Shown: positions 18,113 to 26,469 of the stretch, in pieces
How positions within the stretch are numbered: position 1 is the stretch's first letter
How the letters are laid out: each line of letters starts with the position of its first letter
From: Bacteroidota bacterium
Lineage (GTDB): Bacteria > Bacteroidota > Bacteroidia > 2-12-FULL-35-15
Direction of reading: 5' to 3'
Length of the DNA stretch: 64,000 bases
Assembly: GCA_025963775.1 (NCBI GenBank)
Contig: JAOQAD010000027.1
Location: 1-64,000 of the forward strand
Position numbers and translations under genes: made by a program
The notes under the pieces: generated by a model
What the model was told of the DNA's origin: nothing
The model's database searches: none
The model's input: the letters and a program-made list of their open reading frames with translations, nothing else

Positions 18113-18901
18113 CTACAAATCATTCGCCTGCGCGATCAGCTCCGCAACATCCAGCACCTTTACGCTCTGCTCTTTGTTGAAATGCTTCACGCCATCCGTC
18201 ATCATGGTGTTGCAAAACGGGCAGCCCACTGCGATCACATCCGGGTTCAATGCCAATGCTTCTTCTGTCCGCTCGATGTTTACTTCCTTATTTCCTTTTT
18301 CCGCTTCCTTGAACATCTGCGCACCGCCTGCACCGCAGCACAGTCCATTCTGCCTGCTGCGCTTCATTTCCGCCAGCTCTGCATCCAGGTTCAGCATCAC
18401 CGAGCGCGGCGCTTCGTACACATCATTTCCTCTTCCGAGATAGCAGGGATCGTGGAAAGTGATCTTTTTTCCCTTGAAGCTTCCGCCTTCTATTTTTATC
18501 CTTCCGGTGTTCAACAGGTCCTGCAGCAATTGCGTATGGTGCACCACTTCGTAATTTCCACCTAAGGAAGGATATTCATTCTTGATCGTATTAAAGCAAT
18601 GCGGACATCCCGTCACGATCTTCTTTACCTCGTAGCCATTCATTACGGCAATGTTGGTCATCGCCTGCATCTGGAACAGGAACTCATTACCTGCACGCTT
18701 TGCAGGATCGCCGGTGCAGCTTTCCTCTGTTCCCAATACTGCAAACTTTACATTTGCATGGTTAAGGATCTTTACAATGGCTTTTGTGATCTTTTTTGCA
18801 CGGTCGTCAAAACTGCCGGAGCAGCCTACCCAGAATAAGATCTCCGGTGTTTCACCGCTTGCCATGTAATCGGCCATTGTTTTTACTGATAGTTCGCTCA
18901 T
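18113..18901 (-). CDS. Fe-S oxidoreductase, CCG-domain (HdrB/LldE-like)
   Basis: 262 residues. Two cysteine-rich CCG units are present: GCPHCFN ... FHDPCYLGRGNDVY, then RQNGLCCGAGGAQMF ... VGCPFCNTMM. In heterodisulfide reductase HdrB and related subunits, these motifs hold a non-cubane [4Fe-4S] centre. No membrane span. It would act with the adjacent membrane-bound ferredoxin-like protein (19023-20363) in electron transfer to or from quinone. The electron donor is unknown; the pair resembles split HdrD or glycolate/lactate oxidase Fe-S subunits without their flavoprotein. Confidence 0.85.
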   Translation of the reverse strand: MSELSVKTMADYMASGETPEILFWVGCSGSFDDRAKKITKAIVKILNHANVKFAVLGTEESCTGDPAKRAGNEFLFQMQAMTNIAVMNGYEVKKIVTGCPHCFNTIKNEYPSLGGNYEVVHHTQLLQDLLNTGRIKIEGGSFKGKKITFHDPCYLGRGNDVYEAPRSVMLNLDAELAEMKRSRQNGLCCGAGGAQMFKEAEKGNKEVNIERTEEALALNPDVIAVGCPFCNTMMTDGVKHFNKEQSVKVLDVAELIAQANDL

Positions 18902-19022
18902 AATATATTTTTATTTACCGCAAAGAGCGCTAAGCATTCTCGCAAAGATGCAAAGAGCGCAAAGACTGCATTTTTTTAACAAACACAGATTCGTAAATCC
19001 GTATCGATCTGCATCTGTACTA

Positions 19023-20363
19023 TTATTCGTTTTTCCAGTTCAGCCTGTCAGACGGGGAGAACTGCCATGGCGCACCGTTGTTCTCCATGTTGTTGAACAT
19101 CATGTTCAGCTCCGCAGGCGCAGCGCTCTGCTCCATCACGAGAAACCTTCTCAGGTCCATGATGATGCTCAAAGGATCGATGTTCACAGGACATTCCTGC
19201 ACGCAGGCATTGCAGCTTGTACAGGCCCATAATTCTTCCGGCGTGATGTAATCATGCAGCAGCGACTTTCCATCCTCCTTGAATTCACCTTTGTTCGCAT
19301 CCATGTTCTTTCCTACTTCTTCCAGCCTGTCACGCGTTTTCATCATGATGAGGCGCGGCGATAACACTTTGCCGGTGATATTTGCCGGGCAGGCAGATGT
19401 ACATCTTCCGCACTCGGTGCAGGTGTATGAATCGAGCAGTTGCTTCCAGCTCAGGTCTGTCACTTCCTTCGCGCCAAAGCGCATAGGGCCATTCGGATCA
19501 GCTGCAGGAGGCGTGAATGAAGGATCCATCATTGCTTTTACCTCATTCGTAACCGATCCGAGGTTCGTAAATTTTCCTTTTTTCTCGAGGTTCGAATAAT
19601 ACACATTCGGGAAAGCCAGCAGGATATGGAAATGCTTTGAATACGGCAGGTAGTTCAGAAAGCCGAGCACCATACAGATGTGTCCCCACCAGCCGATGCG
19701 CTCAATGATGTGCAGCGAATGCTCCGACATTCCGCCAAACAGCACAGGCCCTAAATGGCTGCTGATCGTGAGTCCGAGTGAGCCATCTCCCATGTTCTGC
19801 GCATGCGACATGCCTCTTGAATACAACACCTCATCGGCTCCGTTCATCATGAAAATAAAGCAGATCAAAGTGATCTCGCCCAAAAGGATAAAATTGGCAT
19901 CCAGCTTCGGCCAGCCATTCAGCTCACTTTTTACAAGGCGCGGCACTTTCAGTAAATTTCTTCTTGCAAGAAAAGCAAGCGTGCCAATGAATGCAAGCAC
20001 GGATAAGATCTCAATAAAGCTGACCATGAAGGTGTAGAAGCCGCCGAGTGAAGGACGGAACATGCGGTGATTTCCAAGTGCACCGTCCAATACGATCTCG
20101 ATCAGCTCTACCTGGGTGATCACAAAAGCCACATACAGGAACAGGTGAAGGATTGCGGGGATAGGGCGGTTGAACATTTTTTTCTGTCCGAAAGCCACCA
20201 GTATCATAGTTTTGATCCGCTCGGCAGGTTTGTCGGTGCGGTCAATATCCTTTCCAAGCAATATGTTCCGCCTGATCTTGCTGACATTGTAAAAGAAAAA
20301 GGCACTGCCGCCTGCGAACAATAAAATGAAAATAATGATTGAGATCATAATCCAGACTGTCAT
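19023..20363 (-). CDS. Membrane-anchored 4Fe-4S dicluster protein (HdrE/HdrC-like fusion)
   Basis: 446 residues from the ATG at 20363. An upstream GTG adds five residues that fall inside a repeat element. The N-terminal half has five or six membrane spans like the cytochrome b-type NarI/HdrE domain. The C-terminal half has two clusters, CTECGRCTSACPA and CTSCNACVQECPVN, each a [4Fe-4S] binding set. It should pass electrons between the quinone pool and the CCG protein encoded 121 bases downstream. The chosen start codon is part of the palindromic element at 20359-20424. Confidence 0.87.
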   Translation of the reverse strand: MTVWIMISIIIFILLFAGGSAFFFYNVSKIRRNILLGKDIDRTDKPAERIKTMILVAFGQKKMFNRPIPAILHLFLYVAFVITQVELIEIVLDGALGNHRMFRPSLGGFYTFMVSFIEILSVLAFIGTLAFLARRNLLKVPRLVKSELNGWPKLDANFILLGEITLICFIFMMNGADEVLYSRGMSHAQNMGDGSLGLTISSHLGPVLFGGMSEHSLHIIERIGWWGHICMVLGFLNYLPYSKHFHILLAFPNVYYSNLEKKGKFTNLGSVTNEVKAMMDPSFTPPAADPNGPMRFGAKEVTDLSWKQLLDSYTCTECGRCTSACPANITGKVLSPRLIMMKTRDRLEEVGKNMDANKGEFKEDGKSLLHDYITPEELWACTSCNACVQECPVNIDPLSIIMDLRRFLVMEQSAAPAELNMMFNNMENNGAPWQFSPSDRLNWKNE

Positions 20364-20424
20364 CCCATGCCCCGGCACAGGTCTGTTAATACTGCTTCAT
20401 TTATGAGATCCCGTGTCGGGGCAC
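20359..20424. repeat. Degenerate palindromic element overlapping a start codon
   Basis: GTCATCCCATGCCCCGGCAC with TCTGTTAAT on one side and AGATCCCGTGTCGGGGCAC on the other are the two ends of the same element family as 43118-43500. On the minus strand, the GGGATGAC terminus supplies the ATG of the Fe-S membrane protein. Confidence 0.65.
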
Positions 20425-20436
20425 AGGCTCAATGCG

Positions 20437-21414
20437 CTACTCCTTGGGCTTGTTCCTGTCCTTGCGGCCGAATACGGAAATGTGCACATAGCGCTCAGGA
20501 TTGATGCGAAGGTCTTTCAGCAAACGGTCAAGATCCTCGGAAGATTTATCCAGCTTGCGGTACAGGCTGTCGTTATTGATGAGCATCCCCATTGTCCCTT
20601 CGCCTTTGTTGATCTTCGTAAGGATGACAGAGGCCTGCGACAAGGCCACATCGGCATTATTGATGGCCGACATGATATTTGATTTTGCAAGGGAATCGCT
20701 GATATTCGAGAAGTTGCTGATCACGTTGCCCAGCTTATCGCTGTTATCGGCAAGGGTTTTTGCAAGGACATTCACTTTGGTAAGGATGCTGGAGATCTTT
20801 GCTTTTTCGGTGTAAACAAGCGTATCCAAACGGTAAGCCGTATTCTGCAGCGAGGTGATCGCCAGCTTTATGCTTTCGAAGCTTTTGGAAAGATTGGCCC
20901 GGGCGTTCTCATTGAACACCTGCTGAACCACTACCATTACGGAATCAATAGAAGAAAGCAGGTCGGAAGCCTTTTTCTGCAGCGGGGCAACCACTTTATT
21001 AACGGATGATTTCAGGTTTTCCTCGGATGCTGAGGTCAGCGTATCGCCATTCTGCGCCAGCACAGTGCTGTCGCCGATCTCCAGCTGCACGGCTTTGGAG
21101 CCAAGGATGTCGGAACTGATCACTTTTGCGATCGAATTTCTTGGAATATCCACCTCATCATTCAGGATGAGCGTAACAATAACACTTTTGCTGGTATCTT
21201 TTGAAAGCTGGATCTCCCCCACCATTCCTACCCTGAAGCCATTGATCAGCAATGGATTTGCTTCAACCAGCCCGTCGATGTCCTTATACACAGCATAGAA
21301 CTTGCGCTGCGTTGAAAATAAGTTCTTTCCTTTTAAGAAGCTGAAACCATACAGAAAACATCCTATGGCCACCACTGTAACTAAGCCTACTTTAACTTCT
21401 TTCGATAGTTTCAC
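20437..21414 (-). CDS. MCE/MlaD-family lipid-transport protein
   Basis: 325 residues. A GTG start gives MKLSKEVKVGLVTVVAIGCF, a typical MlaD N-terminal anchor helix. The MCE domain follows (about 37-115) with YKDIDGLVEANPLLINGFRVG and SSDILGSKAVQLEIG. After that comes a long helical region with LLSSIDSVMVVVQQVF and several 'NxxxLA.S' repeats that could form a coiled tunnel. MCE proteins carry phospholipids between inner and outer membrane in Gram-negative bacteria. Usually MlaE/MlaF (permease/ATPase) partners exist; none are in this window. Tandem with the amidase gene on the same strand. Confidence 0.88.
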   Translation of the reverse strand: MKLSKEVKVGLVTVVAIGCFLYGFSFLKGKNLFSTQRKFYAVYKDIDGLVEANPLLINGFRVGMVGEIQLSKDTSKSVIVTLILNDEVDIPRNSIAKVISSDILGSKAVQLEIGDSTVLAQNGDTLTSASEENLKSSVNKVVAPLQKKASDLLSSIDSVMVVVQQVFNENARANLSKSFESIKLAITSLQNTAYRLDTLVYTEKAKISSILTKVNVLAKTLADNSDKLGNVISNFSNISDSLAKSNIMSAINNADVALSQASVILTKINKGEGTMGMLINNDSLYRKLDKSSEDLDRLLKDLRINPERYVHISVFGRKDRNKPKE

Positions 21415-21459
21415 AATTCGTTTGTTTGGTGCTGAGGCAAATTTAATGAATTATTGCAA

Positions 21460-22743
21460 TTATTTCAACGGAATTCGCTTCCCGTCCTGCATTGCAATAA
21501 CAAAAGCATCTTTAAAGCCATTTTTGCGCAACTGGGATTGCAGGCGGATGGCATCCTCCTGTTTGGCGAATTCTCCGGCGGTATATTTGTAAATGCCCTT
21601 ATCTTCATACTCGGCTGGCTTTTCCACATCCTTGAACTTATCAGAATTCAGTGGAATTTTTTTATCCGAAGAGGCGATCTGCACTTTGTACACCACCGGC
21701 GATTTGGGAGTATCATCCGTTTTCACAACCGGGATTTTGGTGTCTTTCGGTGGATCCGCCACATCCTTTTTATCCACCGGCTTGTTCTTAGATGTATCTT
21801 TCGTATCCTTTGGAGCCGATTTTATCGCTTTCATTTCCGCCAGCTCGATCGAATCTTCTTTCGACAATTTATAAGCTTCCTGCTTTTCAAAATCGTCATC
21901 GTATTTTTTCGAGACGCCTTCCACTTCATCCTTGTACTCCCTGAATGCACGGAACAGTCCGGAAGCAACGTAATCCTGCCCCTTGGACGAACCAAGGAAC
22001 TGCTCTTCCTCCGGGTTGGTCAGGAAGCCGATCTCAGTCAGAACGCTTGGCATATAGGTTCTCCACAGCACCCAGAGGCTGGCACGCTTTACGCCTTTAT
22101 CCGCACGGGCAGCCTTGTTCCGGTATTGCTTCTGCACTTTGGAGGCAAAGCTGAGGCTCTGCTCAAGATACGTATCGGTGAACATGCTCATGATGATGTA
22201 GGATTCGTCCGAATTCGGATCGAAACCATCGTATTTCTTCACGTAATTATCCTCGAGAAGGATCGCGGAGTTCTCTCTTTTTGCCACATCCAGCTTCCCC
22301 TGCTCGTTCTTGATCCCCATCACATAGGTTTCGGCGCCATGTGCATCGTCGTTGCAGACATCCCTTTTGAGTTTTTTATCGCGGTAGCAGGCAGAATTGC
22401 AGTGAATGCAGATGAACAGGTCGGCCTTTGCCTTGTTGGCGATCTCGGCACGCTGCTGCAGCTCGATGAACACGTCGGTTTTGCGGGTGTACACCACTTT
22501 CACGTCCTTCATGTTCTCTTCGATGTATTTCCCCAGCTTTAACGCTACGGCGAGGGCCACATCCTTCTCCTTGTACTTGCTGCCGTGGCATCCCGGGTCC
22601 TTACCACCGTGGCCGGCGTCAATAACAATGGTTTTGACGGTAAATACTGGCGTGAATTTTGGAGAGAAAGACGTCCAAAAAATTGAGCAGGCAAGAAGGG
22701 AGAATAGTATGATCAGCTTTTTCACGTTCTGTTTTTTTAACAC
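21460..22743 (-). CDS. N-acetylmuramoyl-L-alanine amidase with C-terminal SPOR-like region
   Basis: 427 residues from a GTG start; a nearby ATG is out of frame. A signal/anchor segment (KKLIILFSLLACSIFW) is followed by an amidase_3 domain: VIDAGHGGKDPG with zinc His45, KEKDVALAVAL with Glu59, FICIHCNSA with His114 and LTEIGFLTN with the catalytic Glu near 237. A Lys/Asp/Pro-rich linker (about 270-345) leads to a C-terminal module starting VYKVQIASSDK that resembles a SPOR peptidoglycan-binding domain. It cleaves the glycan-peptide bond in the periplasm during division or turnover. A TATTTTTG -7 box lies 74 bases upstream. Confidence 0.9.
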   Translation of the reverse strand: MLKKQNVKKLIILFSLLACSIFWTSFSPKFTPVFTVKTIVIDAGHGGKDPGCHGSKYKEKDVALAVALKLGKYIEENMKDVKVVYTRKTDVFIELQQRAEIANKAKADLFICIHCNSACYRDKKLKRDVCNDDAHGAETYVMGIKNEQGKLDVAKRENSAILLEDNYVKKYDGFDPNSDESYIIMSMFTDTYLEQSLSFASKVQKQYRNKAARADKGVKRASLWVLWRTYMPSVLTEIGFLTNPEEEQFLGSSKGQDYVASGLFRAFREYKDEVEGVSKKYDDDFEKQEAYKLSKEDSIELAEMKAIKSAPKDTKDTSKNKPVDKKDVADPPKDTKIPVVKTDDTPKSPVVYKVQIASSDKKIPLNSDKFKDVEKPAEYEDKGIYKYTAGEFAKQEDAIRLQSQLRKNGFKDAFVIAMQDGKRIPLK

Positions 22744-22816
22744 TCCTGCATGAATACCGGGCGGCGTTTTCTTGTTTTTTTTAGTTAGTTTTGAAGCCTG
22801 TAAATGAGTATAAACA

Positions 22817-22824
22817 CAAAAATA
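22817..22824 (-). promoter_or_regulatory. Putative -7 box for the amidase gene
   Basis: On the minus strand this reads TATTTTTG, a match to TAnnTTTG, in the 91-base divergent gap between the amidase gene and lptD. Confidence 0.4.
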
Positions 22825-22834
22825 GCGGTATAAA

Positions 22835-25345
22835 TTGCGTCAGGATCCGGTAAAAACATATTTTATCCTCGTTTGCCTGTTAATAACTGCAAATAGCTGC
22901 CTGTTCGCGCAAGGCAGCGACACCCTTACGAAAACCGTTCCAAAAGCCTTCCTCGACGACAAAGTAGACTATCATGCCGATGATTCCATGATCACCGACA
23001 TCACCAACCAGAAGGCTTATCTCTTTAACAATGCAGTGGTTGTTTACCAGGATATGACCCTGAAAGCGGGCTACATCGAGATCGATTTCAAGAACAATGT
23101 GGTGTATGCATACGGCGTAAAGGACAGCACGGGAAAGGATACGCAGCGCCCTGATTTCAAGAACAAGGACGGGCAGTATGTTGCAGGATACATTGCCTAT
23201 AACTTCGATACGAAGAAAGGAAAGATCCGCGATGTGATCACGCAGCAGGATGAAGGATTCATCCACGGAAGCGTGATCAAGAAAGATACGAACGATGTGT
23301 ATTATGTGAAGGATGGAAAATACACTACCTGCGACCTCGAGCATCCGCATTATTACATTGGCGCCAAAAAGATCAAGGTGATCCCCGACGACAAGATCAT
23401 TACCGGGCCGGCCCAGATGTGGGTTGCCGACATTCCTACCCCGCTTGTTTTGCCATTCGGCTATTTCCCGAATAAGAAAGGCAGGCGCTCCGGTATCCTC
23501 ATCCCGAGCTACGGCGAATCGGCCGTATGGGGCTTCTTCCTGAAGGATGGCGGATTTTATTTCGGGGGAAATGAATATGTTGACCTTGCACTTACCGGCG
23601 ATATTTATTCCAACGGAAGCTTTGGCCTCAAAGCCAACACCAATTACCGCAAGCGCTACCGCTTTGATGGCGGGCTGAACGTAAGCTACTCGAGAAACCT
23701 CAGCGGCGACAAGGAGCTGCCGAACACGGTAGTGGAAAATAATTTCTTTGTCCGCTGGCGCCACGCGCAGGACCCGAAAGCCCACCCGAGCAGCCGCTTT
23801 TCCGCGGATGTGAACGCAGGAAGCAGCAGGTACAATAAATACAACGGAAGCGTTACCGGCGATTACCTGCAGAGCAATTTCCTTTCCAATATCTCCTATT
23901 CAAAATCCTTTACGGGAACGCCTTTTAACTTTTCCGCGAATGCGCGCCACAACCAGAACACCATCACCAAAAAGATGGACATCACGCTTCCTGAAGTATC
24001 GCTGACGATGAACAGGATCTATCCTTTCAAAAACAAAAAGCGGGTGACCAACACCTGGTATGATAAGATCGGGATGAGCGCCACAGCCAATGCACGGAAC
24101 GACATCAGCACCTACGATTCACTGCTGTTCACCAACCAGACGCTTCAGCACATGCGCAACGGGCTGCGCTTTACAGTACCCGTCAGCACATCTGTGAACA
24201 TCCTGAAATACCTTACGCTCACGCCGATGATCAACGGCTCGAGCAATATTTATTTCGAGAGCATCAGCAAGCGCTTTGACCCGGAAACGAACACGGTAGT
24301 AATCGACACCGTTCCGGGAACTGTGGTGGCAAACGATTTCGCCATGTCGGCAGGATTAAGCACAAGGCTGTACGGCGATTATTATTTCAAAACAAAACAT
24401 TTAAAGCAGATCCGGCATGTGGCCACACCAACCCTCAGCGCCAGCTACCACCCGGATTTCGGCGAAAGCAAATACGGGTATTACAAAACGGTAGCGCTTG
24501 ACTCCGCCGCAAGCAAAACGGAACAATACTCCATTTTCCAGAACGGTATTTACGGATCTCCTCCTGCCGGAAGGTCAGGTGTAGTGGCTTTCAGCCTCAA
24601 CAATACGATCGATGCAAAAACGAAGCAGCAGAGCGATTCGGGCGCGGTATATAAAAAAATTGCGCTGATCGATAACCTCGGGGTTTCCTTTGCCTATAAC
24701 ATGGCAGTGAAGCATTACAACTGGAGCAACATTAACCTGGTAGGCCGCACCAAGCTGTTCAAAATGCTGAACATAGATGCAGGTGCTTCGCTTAACCCTT
24801 ACCAGATCGATTCCAGCGGAGTGCAGGTGGAGCGCTTTGAATGGAACAACGGAAGGATCGGGCGATTGACGAACATGAATGTAGCCTTCAGCACAAACAT
24901 AACCAGCAAGGAAAAAAAGGGGCAAAAACCGGTGAGCAATTCTGCTACACAGGACCAGCTGGACTACATCAATTCCCACCCGGAAGCGTATGTTGATTTC
25001 AATGTGCCCTGGAGCCTTTATCTTACCTACACGATCAGCTATACCCGCCCGGGATTGCCGAAAACAGAAAAAACCACGCAATCGCTTGCTTTCAGCGGCG
25101 ATCTCAGCCTTACCCCTAAATGGAAGATCAGCTTAAGCTCCGGCTATGATTTTACAACCAAGAAGGTCACACTTACTTCCATCAATGTGTACCGCGACCT
25201 TCATTGCTGGGAAATGCATTTCAACTACGTTCCATTCGGATTCATGAAAAGCTTTTCACTGGAGATCAACATAAAGGCATCTGTTCTGAAAGACCTTAAA
25301 CTGACCAGGAGAAGCCCTCCTACTTATGGGCAGGCTACTTATTGA
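22835..25345 (+). CDS. lptD: LPS-assembly outer-membrane protein LptD
   Basis: 836 residues. The only usable start is TTG at 22835, because an in-frame stop lies 12 bases upstream and the next ATG would remove the signal peptide (KTYFILVCLLITANSCLFAQG). An N-terminal OstA domain (about 40-210) has DKVDYHADDSMI and KAGYIEIDFKNN. The large C-terminal beta-barrel (about 230-836) has GYFPNKKGRRSGILIPSYGES and many alternating strands ending in an aromatic Tyr. LptD inserts LPS into the outer leaflet, usually with lipoprotein LptE. It is divergent from the amidase gene. Confidence 0.9.
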   Translation: MRQDPVKTYFILVCLLITANSCLFAQGSDTLTKTVPKAFLDDKVDYHADDSMITDITNQKAYLFNNAVVVYQDMTLKAGYIEIDFKNNVVYAYGVKDSTGKDTQRPDFKNKDGQYVAGYIAYNFDTKKGKIRDVITQQDEGFIHGSVIKKDTNDVYYVKDGKYTTCDLEHPHYYIGAKKIKVIPDDKIITGPAQMWVADIPTPLVLPFGYFPNKKGRRSGILIPSYGESAVWGFFLKDGGFYFGGNEYVDLALTGDIYSNGSFGLKANTNYRKRYRFDGGLNVSYSRNLSGDKELPNTVVENNFFVRWRHAQDPKAHPSSRFSADVNAGSSRYNKYNGSVTGDYLQSNFLSNISYSKSFTGTPFNFSANARHNQNTITKKMDITLPEVSLTMNRIYPFKNKKRVTNTWYDKIGMSATANARNDISTYDSLLFTNQTLQHMRNGLRFTVPVSTSVNILKYLTLTPMINGSSNIYFESISKRFDPETNTVVIDTVPGTVVANDFAMSAGLSTRLYGDYYFKTKHLKQIRHVATPTLSASYHPDFGESKYGYYKTVALDSAASKTEQYSIFQNGIYGSPPAGRSGVVAFSLNNTIDAKTKQQSDSGAVYKKIALIDNLGVSFAYNMAVKHYNWSNINLVGRTKLFKMLNIDAGASLNPYQIDSSGVQVERFEWNNGRIGRLTNMNVAFSTNITSKEKKGQKPVSNSATQDQLDYINSHPEAYVDFNVPWSLYLTYTISYTRPGLPKTEKTTQSLAFSGDLSLTPKWKISLSSGYDFTTKKVTLTSINVYRDLHCWEMHFNYVPFGFMKSFSLEINIKASVLKDLKLTRRSPPTYGQATY

Positions 25346-25363
25346 GGCTGAAACACTACTAAA

Positions 25364-25460
25364 TTATTCCTGACCCGGAATCTCGTTATAAACATAAGGT
25401 GAAGGGAATCCTGCCAGCCGCAACATTTGAGAGAGATGCCGTGTCGAAGCACGGCATGAC
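25364..25460 (+). repeat. MITE-like element, left-truncated copy 2
   Basis: It lacks the first few bases but retains CCTGACCCGGAATCTCG, the CATAAGGTGAAGGGAATC spacer, and the right end GATGCCGTG...CACGGCATGAC. It lies 18 bases after lptD. In the gap to 25698 nothing other than this and copy 3 is seen. Confidence 0.7.
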
Positions 25461-25508
25461 GAATAAAACGGGTAGAAGAAGAACTATTAAATTATTTCTA
25501 ATTTTACT

Positions 25509-25635
25509 GTCATTCCGGGCTCCGACCCGGAATCTCGCTAAGAACATAAAGTGAAGGGAATTCTGCCAGTTTCAATATTTGAGAGAGAATGCAGTGTCCC
25601 CAGATCAGTCCGGGGCAGGTACAATACGGCATGAC
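25509..25635 (+). repeat. MITE-like element, copy 3, with extra inner palindrome
   Basis: 127 bp with left end GTCATTCCGGGCTCCGACC and right end ending CGGCATGAC. The right stem carries an inserted inner palindrome (CCCCAGATCAG...CCGGGG), also found in the elements at 50036-50164 and 52763-52813. It ends 63 bases before the GIY-YIG gene. Confidence 0.7.
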
Positions 25636-25698
25636 GGGAATAAGAAAGGGAAGATTAAGAAGTATCCGATTAATAATAGAAACATTTTAAAATCAAAT

Positions 25699-26004
25699 AT
25701 GAACTTAAACAGAGCTTACGTTTATATCTTATCGAATAAAAATTTAATGGTTTTTTATATTGGTGTAACGAATGATCTTGAAAGAAGGATGCGTGAACAT
25801 AAGGAAGGTTCGGGATCAATTTTTACTCAACGATACAATGTAAATGTGCTGGTGTATTATGAGATCCACAACGATATCCGGCAGGCGATTAAACGGGAGA
25901 AACAACTGAAAGCATGGAAGCGGGATTGGAAAATAGAATTGATAAGATCAATGAATGCAGATATGATTGACCTTGCAAAAGACTGGTGTGAAGATGCATT
26001 GTAA
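25699..26004 (+). CDS. GIY-YIG nuclease domain protein, copy 1
   Basis: 101 residues from the ATG at 25699; longer upstream readings run through repeat DNA. AYVYIL and FYIGVTNDLERR are the GIY and YIG strands with the catalytic Arg, and AIKREKQLKAWKRDWK contains the conserved Glu and basic region. It is a single-domain member of the UPF0213/YhbQ-like group, predicted to nick or cut DNA. It is very similar along its full length to the protein at 43146-43460. It is flanked by direct copies of the palindromic element on both sides, and its own codons are AT-richer than those of neighbouring lptD. Confidence 0.85.
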   Translation: MNLNRAYVYILSNKNLMVFYIGVTNDLERRMREHKEGSGSIFTQRYNVNVLVYYEIHNDIRQAIKREKQLKAWKRDWKIELIRSMNADMIDLAKDWCEDAL

Positions 26005-26029
26005 ATTTTCAAGTTAATTATAATGATTG

Positions 26030-26387
26030 GCTATCCTGTGCTCCGACACGTAATCTCACTATAAACATAAGGTAAGAAGAATCCTGCCAGCCGCAACATT
26101 TGAGAGAGATGCCGTATCGAAGCACGGTATGACGAATAATCTGATTACTAATTTACTGTCATTCCGGGCCTGGCCCGGAATCTCGCTATGAACATAAGGT
26201 GAGAAGAATCCTGCCAGCATGAACAGACGAGAGAGATGCCGTGTCGAAGCACGGCATGACGAATAATCTGATTACTAATTTACTGTCATTCCGGGCCTGA
26301 CCCGGAATCTCGCTATGAACATAAGGTGAGAAGAATCCTGGCCAGCATGAACAGACGAGAGAGATGCCGTGTCGAAGCACGCATGAC
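26030..26387 (+). repeat. Tandem array of three MITE-like elements
   Basis: Copies are 26030-26133, 26158-26260 and 26285-26387. The last two are nearly identical and repeat with a period of 127 bp, including the linker 'gaataatctgattactaattt'. Each has a left hairpin (TTCCGGGCCTGGCCCGGAA type), a spacer with CATAAGGTGAGAAGAATCC, and a right hairpin (GCCGTGTCGAAGCACGGC). The 465-base gap holds only these and a terminator. Confidence 0.8.
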
Positions 26388-26417
26388 GGAATAATCAAAT
26401 GAATTAATAAACACGCA

Positions 26418-26455
26418 TAAAAAAGCCCGCGATCTTCATCGCGGGCTCGTTTTAT
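26418..26455 (-). terminator. Intrinsic terminator of the FG-GAP protein gene
   Basis: AGCCCGCGAT and ATCGCGGGCT form a perfect 10-bp stem with a CTTC loop at 26424-26447. On the minus strand a T-run follows the stem. It ends transcription of the gene finishing at 26470. Confidence 0.85.
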
Positions 26456-26469
26456 AATGAGGTATTAGA

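Noticed and set aside
18917-18965. Short array of GCAAAGA(G/T)(C/G)C phrases suggesting a small direct-repeat array
   Set aside because: Units are irregular with no constant spacer, so this is not CRISPR; it resembles the common 'cgcaaagacgcaaag' intergenic filler.
21454-22542. 362-codon open frame on the plus strand
   Set aside because: It lies wholly antisense to the amidase gene, which has clear catalytic motifs. The translation is rich in Ile/Phe/Arg/His without domains, as expected from antisense of G/C-ending codons.
22880-23785. 301-codon open frame on the minus strand
   Set aside because: Antisense to the OstA domain of lptD; no recognisable motif and no promoter or ribosome site.
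25579-25698. N-terminal extension of the first GIY-YIG gene
   Set aside because: The extension translates repeat DNA; the ATG at 25699 aligns exactly with the start of the paralog at 43460.
26030-26387. Tandem array considered as CRISPR
   Set aside because: Period of 127 bp with repeats far larger than spacers, identical linkers and no cas genes; palindromic element array fits better.
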